Origin: Manihot esculenta
Taxonomy: Eukaryota > Streptophyta > Magnoliopsida > Malpighiales > Euphorbiaceae
Assembly: GCF_001659605.2 (NCBI RefSeq)
Contig: NC_035161.2
Span: forward strand, 6,761,662 to 6,825,661
Direction of reading: 5' to 3'
Length of the DNA stretch: 64,000 nucleotides
Every line of letters begins with the position of its first letter. Position 1 is the first letter of the stretch. Shown here piece by piece: positions 12,001 to 21,151 of the stretch. The notes under the pieces are model-generated. The model worked only from the letters and a program-made list of their open reading frames with translations, was not told the DNA's origin and did not search any database. The translations under genes and the position numbers were made by a program.

Positions 12001-14478
12001 CGTGCAATATGAACCTCTGATCATTAAACCTCCTTTTCCTCAAAGATTAGCCAGGTCCAAACGAGAGAAAGAAGAAAATGAGATCCTTGAGACATTTCGT
12101 AAGGTAGAAGTTAATATACGTTTACTTGATGCAATTAAACAGGTAACTCGCTATGCAAAGTTTTTATAGGAATTATGCACAAATAAGAGAAAGCTGGTGG
12201 GTTACCAAAAGGTTTGTATGGATGAAAAGGTATATATTGTTTTTCAAAGTAAAATGCCTACCAAATGCAAGGACCAAGGTATGTTTGCTATACCTATCAA
12301 AATTGGAAAGGTTAGGGTTAAAAAAGAAATGTGTGACTTGGGTGCATCTATAAATGTAATGCCATTGTCCATTTATCAATCTTTAAATGTTGGCCCTTTG
12401 AAAGAAATTGGAGTAGTGATACAATTGGCTGATAGATCTGTTATATACCCCGAGGGAGTTTTAGAGGATGTGCTGGTACAAGTTGGTAATTTAGTATTCC
12501 TTGCTGATTTTTACATAGTCCATATGGATGATGATAGGGTCTCTAATACATCTGATCTTTTGTTAGGTAGACCTTTCTTAATAACTGCTAGAACAAAAAT
12601 AGATGTTTTTAATGGCACACTTACCATGGAGTTCGATGGGAAAATTATAAAATTTAATGTGTATGACAACATGAAATACCCAAATGACCTTTCTAATGTG
12701 TGTGGTGTGGATATCATCGAACCTTTAGTCCAGCAAGTATTTGAGTTGCAAGGTGAGGATGAACTACGAAATGTTATGTGTGAAAACCTGAGTAAAGCTA
12801 AATTAGCAGCCATAAGTACTGATTTTGTCTTACAAGGAAGGTTGGAAGATGTGGTCCATGAACTTGAAGTTAACAAAATTAAATGTAATGTCTCTTCTTT
12901 GGAATTACCTACTACTCATTCTAAACTTTTACCATCTGTTATGCAGGCCCCACAGTTAGAGCTGAAACCGTTGCCTACTCACGTGAAGTATGCATACTTT
13001 GGGGTAGGAAGTTCTCTACCCGTAATTATCTCCAACAAGCTGACACCATATGAAGAAGAGGAGTTGATTCGAGTTCTAAAAGAAAATAAAGGTGCAATCG
13101 GCTGGACTATAGCTGATATAAAAGGAATTAGTCCTTCCATTTGTATGCACAAAATTTTACTGGAAGACGACAGCAAGCCCACCAGGGAAGCTCAACGTCG
13201 TCTGAATTCTTCTATGATGGAAGTGGTAAAAAAGGAAGTCCTGAAATTACTTGATGCAGGTGTGATCTACCCCATTTTCGATAGCAAATGGGTGAGCCCA
13301 GTCCAGGTTATCCCTAAGAAAACAGGCATTGCTGTAGTGAAAAATGAAGATGGAGAATCAATACCCACCGGCGTCCAAAACGGGTGGAGGGTTTGTATAG
13401 ATTATCGTAAATTAAATATGTCCACCAGAAAAGATCACTTTCCACTTCCTTTTATTGATCAGATGCTTGAGCGTCTAGCTGGGAAATCTCATTATTGTTG
13501 TCTTGATGGATATTCAGGCTTTCATCAGATTTTTGTGGCACCCGAAGACCAAGAGAAGACTACCTTCACCTATCCATTTGGCACATTTGCCTATCCACGA
13601 ATGCCAATTGGGATTTGCAATGCACCAGCCACGTTTCAGCGATGTATGGTTAGTATATTTTCAGATTTTGTAGAAGACATCATAGAAGTTTTCATGGATG
13701 ATTTCACTGTATATGGTAACTCCTTTGATACATGCTTACCTAACCTTGAAAAAGTCCTTAAAAGGTGTCTAGAGTCTGATTTGGTGTTAAATTATGAGAA
13801 ATGTCATTTTATGATAGATCAAGGGCTAATATTGGGGCACATTGTGTCAAAAAGGGGAATTGAGGTTGATGAAAGTAAGATAGATATCATTAAGTCACTA
13901 CCCTATCCTGTTAATGTGCGTGAAATTCGTTCTTTCCTTGGACATGTAGGTTTTTATCGACGATTTATTAAGAATTTCTCAAAAATAGCTCAGCCACTCT
14001 GCAGGTTATTGCAACAGGATGTTGAGTTTACTTTTGATAATTCTTGCAAGGAAGCTTTTGATGCACTCAAAGAGGTATTAATCACTGCGCCCATAATACA
14101 GCCCCTTGATTGCAGTCAACCTTTTGAAATTATGTGCGATGCAAGCAACCAGGCTGTGGGCACGGTCTTACGCCAAAGGAAGGGAAAAGATCCTCACGTT
14201 ATTTACTATACATCTAGAACACTTGATAGTGCCCATACTCAACCACAGAAAAAGAACTGTTAGCTATAGTTTTTGCTTTAGAAAATTTTTGTTCATATTT
14301 ACTTGGTACTAAAGTAATTGTTTACTCTGACCATGCAGCTCTAAAATACATTTTCAAGAAGAAAGATGCAAAGCTTAGATTGATTCGATGGATTCTTTTG
14401 CTTCAAGAGTTCGATGTTGAGATCTGAGACAAGAAGGGATCTGAGAACTTAGTTGCTGATCATCTTAGCCGACTGCCA
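12001..14478 (+). pseudogene. Protease-RT-RNase H of the Athila-like host element, broken
   Basis: The first 170 bases read as the basic linker before protease (EKEENEILETFRKVEVN) and then hit a TAG at about 12167. From 12197 a 688-codon frame runs through a retropepsin with DLGASINVMPLS, a long spacer, and RT with VCIDYRKLN, the catalytic FMDDFTVYG and RNase H start MCDAS. A frameshift near 14255 breaks RNase H, which continues in another frame ([30 protein letters not shown]) with an extra TGA near 14427. The 994-residue Gag-protease at 21152 is its closest relative in the window. Its gag start lies left of LTR B, outside the window. Confidence 0.9.
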
Positions 14479-15414
14479 TTGTTGGTTGAAGACATTGTAC
14501 CACTTAATGATGACTTCCCGGATGAATACTTGTTCTCTGCATCAGAGCAAGTTCCATGGTACGCAAATATAGTTAATTATTTGGTCTCTAAATCCTTACC
14601 CGATGACTTAACCAGAGATGAACGAGAAAAGATCAAACATGGTTCCAAGTATTATACTTGGGATGAACCTTATTTATGGCGTATATGCTCAGACCAGATT
14701 ATTAGGAGATGTGTCACGGGTAATGAAATCAGTTCCATTATGAGCTTCTGTCATGCCCACACATATGGAGCTCACTTTGTTCCAAAGAGAATAGCTCGTA
14801 AGATCCTTGATAGTGGATTTTATTTGCCTCATATATATCATGATTCCTATATATTTTGTAAGTCTTGTGCTAATTGTCAAAAAACTGGAAATTTAAGTCG
14901 TCATGACCAGATGCCCCAACAACCCATCCTTATCTGTGAAATATTCGATGTGTGAGGTATAGATTTCATAGGGCCATTTCCATCTACTTTTAGTCATACA
15001 TACATACTGTTAGCTGTTGATTATGTTTCTAAATTGGTAGAAGCATAAGCTACCCGTACTAACGATGCTAAAGTTGTTGTGGGTTCTGTTAAGTCATATG
15101 TCTTTAACAGGCATGGAGTCCCAAATGCCATAATCAGTGATCATGGAACTAATTTCTGCAATAAGATAGTTGCAGCACTTTTTAAGAAGTATGGTGTCCA
15201 TCATCCAATTTTCACAGCATATCATCCACAAACAAACGGGCAAGCAGAGGTGTCCAACAGAGAAATTAAGTCTATTCTTGAAAAAATTGTCAGTCCTAAT
15301 CGCAAAGATTGGAGTCTCAGGTTAGAGAACGCCTTATGGGCATATCGCACAGCTTTTAAAACACCCATTGGCATGTCCCCTTACCGCCTCATCTATGGCA
15401 AGCCTTGTCACTTA
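14479..15414 (+). pseudogene. Integrase N-terminal and catalytic parts of the Athila-like host element, broken
   Basis: A 158-codon frame (14479-14955) carries the zinc-binding HHCC region (SFCHAHTYGAHF and CKSCANCQ) and stops at TGA just before the catalytic core. The core continues with IDFIGPFPSTF, one more TAG near 15047, then an open segment from 15079 with SDHGTNF and AEVSNREIK, giving the D, D and E positions. The frame ends at GKPCHL (15414), where the CACTA element begins. The rest of the integrase resumes at 31201. Confidence 0.9.
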
Positions 15415-15830
15415 TACTACAAAAAAACAGACTATCAGCGACGGAAAAATCCGTCGCTGATAGTAAAAAATCTGTCGCTAAAACTTTCAGCGATGAATTT
15501 CCGACGGACTCAAATCCGTCGCTTAAAGTCATGTCGCTAATTTTTTCCAACAGATCAGGATTCCGTCGGAAAGAGTACCGACGGATTTCCGACGGATCTG
15601 AAATCCGTCGGATAAATTTGCGACGGATTTTTCGACGGATAATTCTGTCGAAAATTTTTGCGACGAACGCTATTCGTCGCTAAATCCGTCGAAAATTCCA
15701 AATTTATCTATGAACAATCCGTCGCTAATCTGTCGAAAATAATTAGTAACGGAAAATTTCCGTCGGAAATATTAACACATTTTAATCAATATTCTCACAA
15801 ATCCGTCGCTAATCTGTTAAAATTCAATCA
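15415..15830. repeat. CACTA left terminal inverted repeat and subterminal repeats
   Basis: After the terminal TACTACAAAAAAAC, a perfect 14-bp hairpin occurs (arms 15431-15444 and 15451-15464, ACTATCAGCGACGG). Many direct and inverted copies of CCGTCGCTAA, CCGTCGG and CGACGGAT follow to about 15800. In En/Spm elements such subterminal repeats are the TnpA binding sites. Confidence 0.85.
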
Positions 15831-15963
15831 CAAAAAATAATTTCCTGCTTTTATTTAGATATTTCCTGTATAATCAAATAATTTATAATTAAAAATCATA
15901 TTTAATATAAATTAAACATCATTCATAATAATTATAATTAATGTTCATAATACTTAACAATAT

Positions 15964-16100
15964 TCATAAAATTTAAAATAAATCCATAATATTTAACAAT
16001 GTTCATAAAATTTAAAATAAATTCATAATACTTAACAATGGTCATAAAATTTAAAATAAATCCATAATACTTAACAATGTTCATAAAATTTAAAACTAAT
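15964..16100. repeat. 39-bp AT-rich tandem repeat in the CACTA element
   Basis: A 39-bp unit starting TCATAAAATTTAAAATAAAT begins at 15964, 16003, 16042 and (partial) 16081. It lies between the left subterminal region and the TnpA-like remnant. No coding potential. Confidence 0.9.
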
Positions 16101-16311
16101 CTATGAATTTATTGAACCATCTGATAGGATGTCCCAAATTCAGACCTCTAGTTCGAACTGATGATGATGAGAATGCGTTTGCTTGCCCCCCTAATGCTTG
16201 TGGAGTGTGCTCCTGTGTTTTCTCTTGCACCTGTACTGCGTCATCTACTTCATTCATAGAGAGCTGCTGGCTATGTCCTCTACCTCTAGATGATACTGCT
16301 CTTCGAGGCAT
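16096..16311 (-). pseudogene. N-terminal remnant of a TnpA-like second CACTA gene
   Basis: This 71-codon frame starts MPRRAVSSRGRGHSQQ and contains RTRGLNLGHP before stopping. In plant CACTA elements the second gene (TnpA/Ptta type) follows Tnp2 in the same direction and starts with a similar basic, serine-rich stretch, which fits its place here. The DNA-binding body of such a protein is absent, so this is a truncated remnant. Assignment rests on position and composition. Confidence 0.4.
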
Positions 16312-16428
16312 CTGAAAAAATAATTATCCATAATTTTAAATTAACAATAAATACAAACAATATATAAAACCATAATCAAATATTAAGTCTATGAATATAT
16401 ATAAAAATATGATATACTTTACAATGTA

Positions 16429-16742
16429 TCATTCAGAATCATCTTCTAAGTTGATATCATCATCACTATCAACACCATCAACTTCTAAATAAAAATCTGA
16501 CTCTTCAGTGTCCTCTTCCTCTTCCTCTTCCTCATCCTCTTCCTCTTCCACCACTCCAAGTAGTTGTTGCACATTTTGCAATTCATTAACATCCACCTCA
16601 ACTATAATACTTGAATCAAGTAACATTGTGGGATCATCAAGTTTGGTTGTTGGTATAATTTCTTGAGGTCTTGAGACATTATCATCCTGATAAGCAACAT
16701 CACTGGAGTTTTGCTCATTTGAATTGATGTTAACCATGGAAG
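16429..16742 (-). pseudogene. Acidic C-terminal tail of the CACTA transposase (3' part of the last exon)
   Basis: About 103 residues, ending in a strongly acidic run (EEEEDEEEEEEED) and DDDINLEDDSE before the stop at 16429. It joins in frame to the DUF4216 segment on the other side of the solo LTR once one copy of the GGAAG duplication is removed, so it is the tail of the same exon rather than a separate gene. A DUF4216-plus-acidic-tail ending is usual for Tnp2-type CACTA proteins. Confidence 0.7.
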
Positions 16743-17098
16743 TGTAATACCCGGCTAGACTCCGGTATCGGAATTCCTACCGTCCGGTGGAATCTCGGAT
16801 GTCGGAAGCCTCTAGTAGGGTAAAATCATGTTTTTATGAAATGTTTTAATGCGTTTTATGTTTTAAGCATGAAAGAAAATGAGTTTTTGAATGAAAATAG
16901 CATTGGAGGAAAACTCAGGTTCGGCCGCCAAACCTCAAGTTCGGCCGCCGAACATGCATGCGTTGCGGGTGTGCTTTAGGCCCCCGAAAGCATAAGTGAG
17001 GGAAGTCCAGGTTCGGCCGCCGAACCTCAAGTTCGGCCGCCGAACATGGCATGCATACGGAGGCACATTCGGCCCCCGAACGTGGTCTGGCCAGCCAC

Positions 17099-17106
17099 TA
17101 TAAAAG
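17099..17106 (+). promoter_or_regulatory. TATA box of solo LTR S1
   Basis: TATAAAAG follows the block CGTGGTCTGGCCAGCCAC and the last upstream palindrome. The same arrangement occurs in every long LTR of this family here. The solo LTR could still act as a promoter reading left to right, away from the CACTA gene order. Confidence 0.65.
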
Positions 17107-18233
17107 GGTCCCTTAGCCGAAAACGGGCGAGCTTTTTCCCCATTTTCGGCCAAGGTGAGTCTCCGCCGTCCCTCACCCATCTTTGACGCCTTTCCTCTAG
17201 ATCTTTCAAGATTTTCATTTGTTTTAACTTTGTTTTGAAAATTTGAGCTTTTGAGCAAAGTTTTGGAGCTTGGAGGTTCAAGAACCCAATCTCTCCCAAC
17301 TTCGAGTTTAGGTCGTCTCTCTCTCGATCTTCAAGAGGTAAGAGCCGATCTTAAGCTCATTGCATGTTTTAAGTAAGTTTTAAGTAGATCTATGGGTTAG
17401 AATGCATGTTTAGGTTATGGTTATGTTTTTGGAGTTTATGGGTATAAATGTATGTTCATGAACAATGTGAGCTTCTTGATATGTTGTAGATGGGGTTTAT
17501 GTTGGTTTGAGGCCCCTAGGAACATGTATGCTGGTGTTTGTGTGTTGTAGAATAGGTTTGATGCATGTTGGTAAGGTTTGGAGGCGAAATGTGCATAGGG
17601 AGCCAAGTTTCTGCCCTTTGGCAGAAACCAGGTTCGGCAGCCGAAGGATTTTCGGCCGCCGAACATGGCTGGGGAGGCAGCCTTTCGGCTGCCGAAGCTT
17701 GCCCCCGAAAGGGAGACTTTCGTCTCTGTCTGGCAGTTTCGGCCGCCGAAAGTGCCGCCGAACATGCATGAGTTTCGTCTCTGTCTGGGAGTTTCGGCCG
17801 CCGAAGGTGCCGCCGAACCTGCCTGACTTTCGGCTCTGGAGGGACTTTCGGCCGCCGAACCTGCCGCCGAAAGTGCCCTGTCCAGGCCTTCCTTGCATGT
17901 TTTCCTATGGTTGTTTCATGATGTTTTAAGGGGTTTTTGGGGAGTAGTTTATAGTTATGTTCAGGTATGTTTGGTCCCTCATTTGAGTCCACCTGTGTAG
18001 GTTCGGACCCGAGGAACCGAGGACCCCAGCAGTGAGTTCAGCTGCTTCGGTGTTGTCAGAGTCAGCCAGAGGTGAGTGGAACTAAACTTAATCTTTTAAA
18101 TTAAATGTTTTATCATATTTCATGCATCATGATTATGCAATAGGATGATTGCATTAGTTTCCACGAATATGCCGCATTGCATCGATTGTTGTTGATGTGG
18201 GTGAATATTGGATGACCCAATTAGTCCATGACA

Positions 18234-18412
18234 GGAAGACCAGGACCCCATTCTACGGCCTGGCACTATGTAAGGAAAGACCAGGACCCCATTCTACGGC
18301 CTGGCACGGTTATGGGACTCGAAGACCAGGAGCCCAGAGGAGGCCCTGGGGCAAATGGTAAGTAATGTATGTTATGACAGGAAGACCAGGACCCCATGCT
18401 ACGGCCTGGCAC
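18234..18412 (+). repeat. Tandem 'GAAGACCAGGACCCCATTCT' array in solo LTR S1
   Basis: Units of about 33 bases beginning GAAGACCAGGACCCC and ending TACGGCCTGGCAC recur near 18235, 18276 and 18379, with a diverged unit near 18320. Equivalent arrays with related units occur in copy 2 LTRs (36095-36235 and 43715-43855). Confidence 0.8.
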
Positions 18413-19061
18413 AGAGTTAGCTTGGACTAGTTGGTGACAAGTTCACCCAACCCTTATGTGAATTGTCTGTGTTATGATGCATTTCATTGGAGCATAGTGT
18501 TAATATGTTTTATAGTTCTACTCACTGGGCTTTTAGCTCACCCCTCTCCCTTTTACCCCCAGGCTTGCAGGTACAGGATAGAAGAGGAGGTCGGTTAGAG
18601 TAAAACTTGTTTGTGTAATAGTTAGAATGTGGACATGACAAATCGTAGTATGATGTAATGTAATAGTACAGTATAGTTATGTAATTATGTTTATGGATTA
18701 TTAGAGGTGTGCTTGACCCTAGAATGTTGTTATCCCTTTTTTATACATGATCGTAGAGATTTTTATGATGTTTATGTAAACCAACTCAGCATATGTTATG
18801 TCACCCATTGGGGGCACTGATGAGATCCCACTGAGGGATCAATGTTATGATTATGTTATGTTTAATGTATATGCACAGGTTGAGTTTGGTTGATGTATAT
18901 GGAAAGAAAAGTTTTAAATTTTTATGTATGTTGTTGATCATGTATGGGATTAAGCAGGTTCACAGGATGCATGATAGGCTTGCTACGGGTCCCGGCGGCC
19001 TTAAGTCGACCCGGATCCTAGCGCCGGTAGCGGTCCGATTTTTTTCGGGTCGTTACAGGAA

Positions 19062-19540
19062 GGTCCAATATTATAAGTGCTCCTAGCTTTGGTTTTGAAA
19101 ATCGCACACCAGTCAACTCTGACTTTATTGATTTTAGGGTATTTAATATAGCAAACTTGATGAGCTTATTGAGCTAAAATAAATGGATCAGATGATACTA
19201 GCCTTAATTTAACATTGATTTCCACAAGACCATGTTGAGGATGGACTCTTACCCCTCTATTAGTGTCAAACCATTCACACTTGAAAATGATTATCTTGTT
19301 TCCCTCTCCAAAGTACTCTAATTCTAATACCTCATTCAGAAAGTCATAGTAATCACTTTCATATTCATTATAACAACTTCCTTTGACCCATACACCACTA
19401 TTTAATATTTTTCGCTCTCTGCGATAATCATGTCGAGGGAATTTATATCCATTCACAAAGTATCCTTTATATGATTGTACTTTTCGGCTGGGCCCTTGAG
19501 CTATTTGATAAATGCAATTATCAACTTCTTTCCTTCCCAC
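19062..19540 (-). pseudogene. DUF4216 segment of the CACTA transposase (5' part of the last exon)
   Basis: The exon begins after an acceptor-like CAACATTAG at 19541. It encodes a DUF4216-type domain with SYKGYFVNGYKFPRHDYRRE, NSGVWVKGSCYNEYESDYY, FKCEWFD and VEINVKLRL, then a TAA at 19166-19168, where a glutamine-type codon would be expected. Beyond the stop the same frame continues (WCAIFKTKARSTYNIGP) up to the solo LTR junction. DUF4216 is typical of Tnp2-type CACTA proteins, and its function is unknown. Confidence 0.8.
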
Positions 19541-19585
19541 CTAATGTTGAAACATTAAGTTAGAAGTCAACAATAATGCACATGT

Positions 19586-19705
19586 TGTAACGACCCGAAA
19601 ATCCGGACCGCTACCGGCGCTAGGATCCAGATCGGCTTAAGGCCGCCAGGACCCGTAGCAAGCCTAACATACATATCTATCCATATTCAACCATCAAAAC
19701 ATCAT
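19586..19705 (-). repeat. Solo LTR C, left segment
   Basis: It starts TGTAACGACCCGAAAATCC, the family end sequence, right after the duplication CATGT (19581-19585). It runs 120 bp to the Athila-like insertion and continues at 26700. It lies inside a short intron of the CACTA transposase. Confidence 0.9.
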
Positions 19706-21099
19706 TGACCAAGCATAATTTAGCCATGTTTTTAATATATTATTTACTGTTTATTTACACATTTTTCTAGCTTAAATTGTGTTTTTGTAGAAAAGGAAGA
19801 AATTGAAGAGTTGGAGAAAAAGTGCAGAAAATGACAGCAAATATGATTTGCCCAGTGATTTGCCCAAATCACTCGAAGAAACTGGGCAAATCACTTGCAG
19901 CGACAGAGACAGAAACTGGACTGAATCCCAGAGAGCGATTTGCCCAAATCACTCGCAGAAACTGGGCAAATCACCTTGACAGCAGAACTTGACAGCAGAG
20001 GCGGGAAAACAGCTGGAAACCGAATTTTGAGTTTTCAGAAGTCCAAATCCAACTCAATCACTACCAAATCAATTCCAAGAGCCACGAAAGAGTCTCTCAC
20101 TTAAGGAATTCCAGTTGCAATTAAATTCAACATCAAAAGAGGAATCACAAGCCAAATTAAAAAGGGATTTCAAAACCCTAGAAGGAGAGATTTCTTCAAC
20201 TATAAAAGGGCAACCTCCAAACCAGCAAAGGCATCTTCTGCTGAGGAATTGAACTCGCCAGAAACTCTCCAGCATCTTCCCTTTTTCTTTTCTTTTCATC
20301 TTTTTGTGTATTTAGTCCACCATGAGTGGCTAAACTCTTTCTTTTCTAGTTGAAGTTGGTGAATTTCAGATTTTGTGATGAATTGGGAGATTTAAATCTC
20401 CATTGTTAAACTTCTATTTAATTTCAATATTTATGCAATTTGATCTTTCCATAAATATTACTTTGCTTTTAGAATCAATAAGGGCCCATTGCTTTTAAAT
20501 TGCTTAAGTAATATTGTTTGAATGATTTAGGTCCGTAATTGCTTAAATTGTTTAAACTCACATTTAATCAAGTTGCATGATCTAAACTTGACCACGCGGT
20601 TGGCAAGGTTAGAATTAGGTTTCTCTAAGTCTTAATGCAGTTAACAGTTGTTCGATGCTATAATGCCCCAAGGACGTTCCTTGGCAACTTGTTAACTAGT
20701 GTTTGATTAGCGAACGTTTCCTAATCAAACTAGAACTAAGGAGGAATTTGGATTGTGAGAAGCGTCTTCCACATCCAAAACTAATTTATTGGAATAAATA
20801 GGAGTGTTAAAGAATCAATGATCAATTCTAAACAATCTGAAATAGATCCATACTTCAACTAGAAGCTTTTCATCCATTGATTTACTCATCTTTACATTAT
20901 TGCTTTCTTTTGCTACTTAGTTTTAACTCCTCAAATCAAACCCCCCTCTTTTAATTACTTGTTATTTACTTGACCTAGTCACTATTAGGAAAATCATTGG
21001 TGTCAATTCCCTGTGGTTCGACCCTATTGCCACTATCTACAAGTTTATTATTGATTGTTTAATAGGTTTATTTTTGACGGCTTCGACAATCGCTTATCA
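19706..21099 (+). repeat. 5' LTR of the Gag-protease element
   Basis: TGACCAAGCA...GCTTATCA, 1394 bp. It lacks 10 bp (about 19785) and 13 bp (about 19942) found in the 3' LTR. The 13-bp difference is one unit of the TTTGCCCA motif. It contains a TATA-like CTATAAAAGGGC (about 20198). Confidence 0.95.
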
Positions 21100-21104
21100 A
21101 AAAT

Positions 21105-21122
21105 TGGCGCCGTTGCCGGGGA
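21105..21122 (+). other. Primer-binding site (tRNA-Asp type)
   Basis: TGGCGCCGTTGCCGGGGA lies five bases inside the 5' LTR. It is the primer site used by Athila-type elements, complementary to the 3' end of tRNA-Asp. Confidence 0.9.
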
Positions 21123-21151
21123 ATTGATTTAAACTAACGTATTTTCCCTTT

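Larger units (their letters stand above)
16743..19056 (+). repeat. Solo LTR S1 of the chromovirus family
   Basis: A 2314-bp LTR with TGTAATACCC...GTTACA ends is flanked by GGAAG at 16738-16742 and 19057-19061. It has no internal domain, so it formed by recombination between two LTRs. It interrupts the last exon of the CACTA transposase. Upstream palindromes (16919-17085) end just before a TATA box; a second palindrome cluster lies at 17631-17872. A strong splice-donor-like AAGAG|GTAAGAG occurs near 17336. Confidence 0.95.

Noticed and set aside
18847..19086. 79-codon ORF at the end of solo LTR S1
   Set aside because: It runs through the LTR end and the target duplication; no conserved features.
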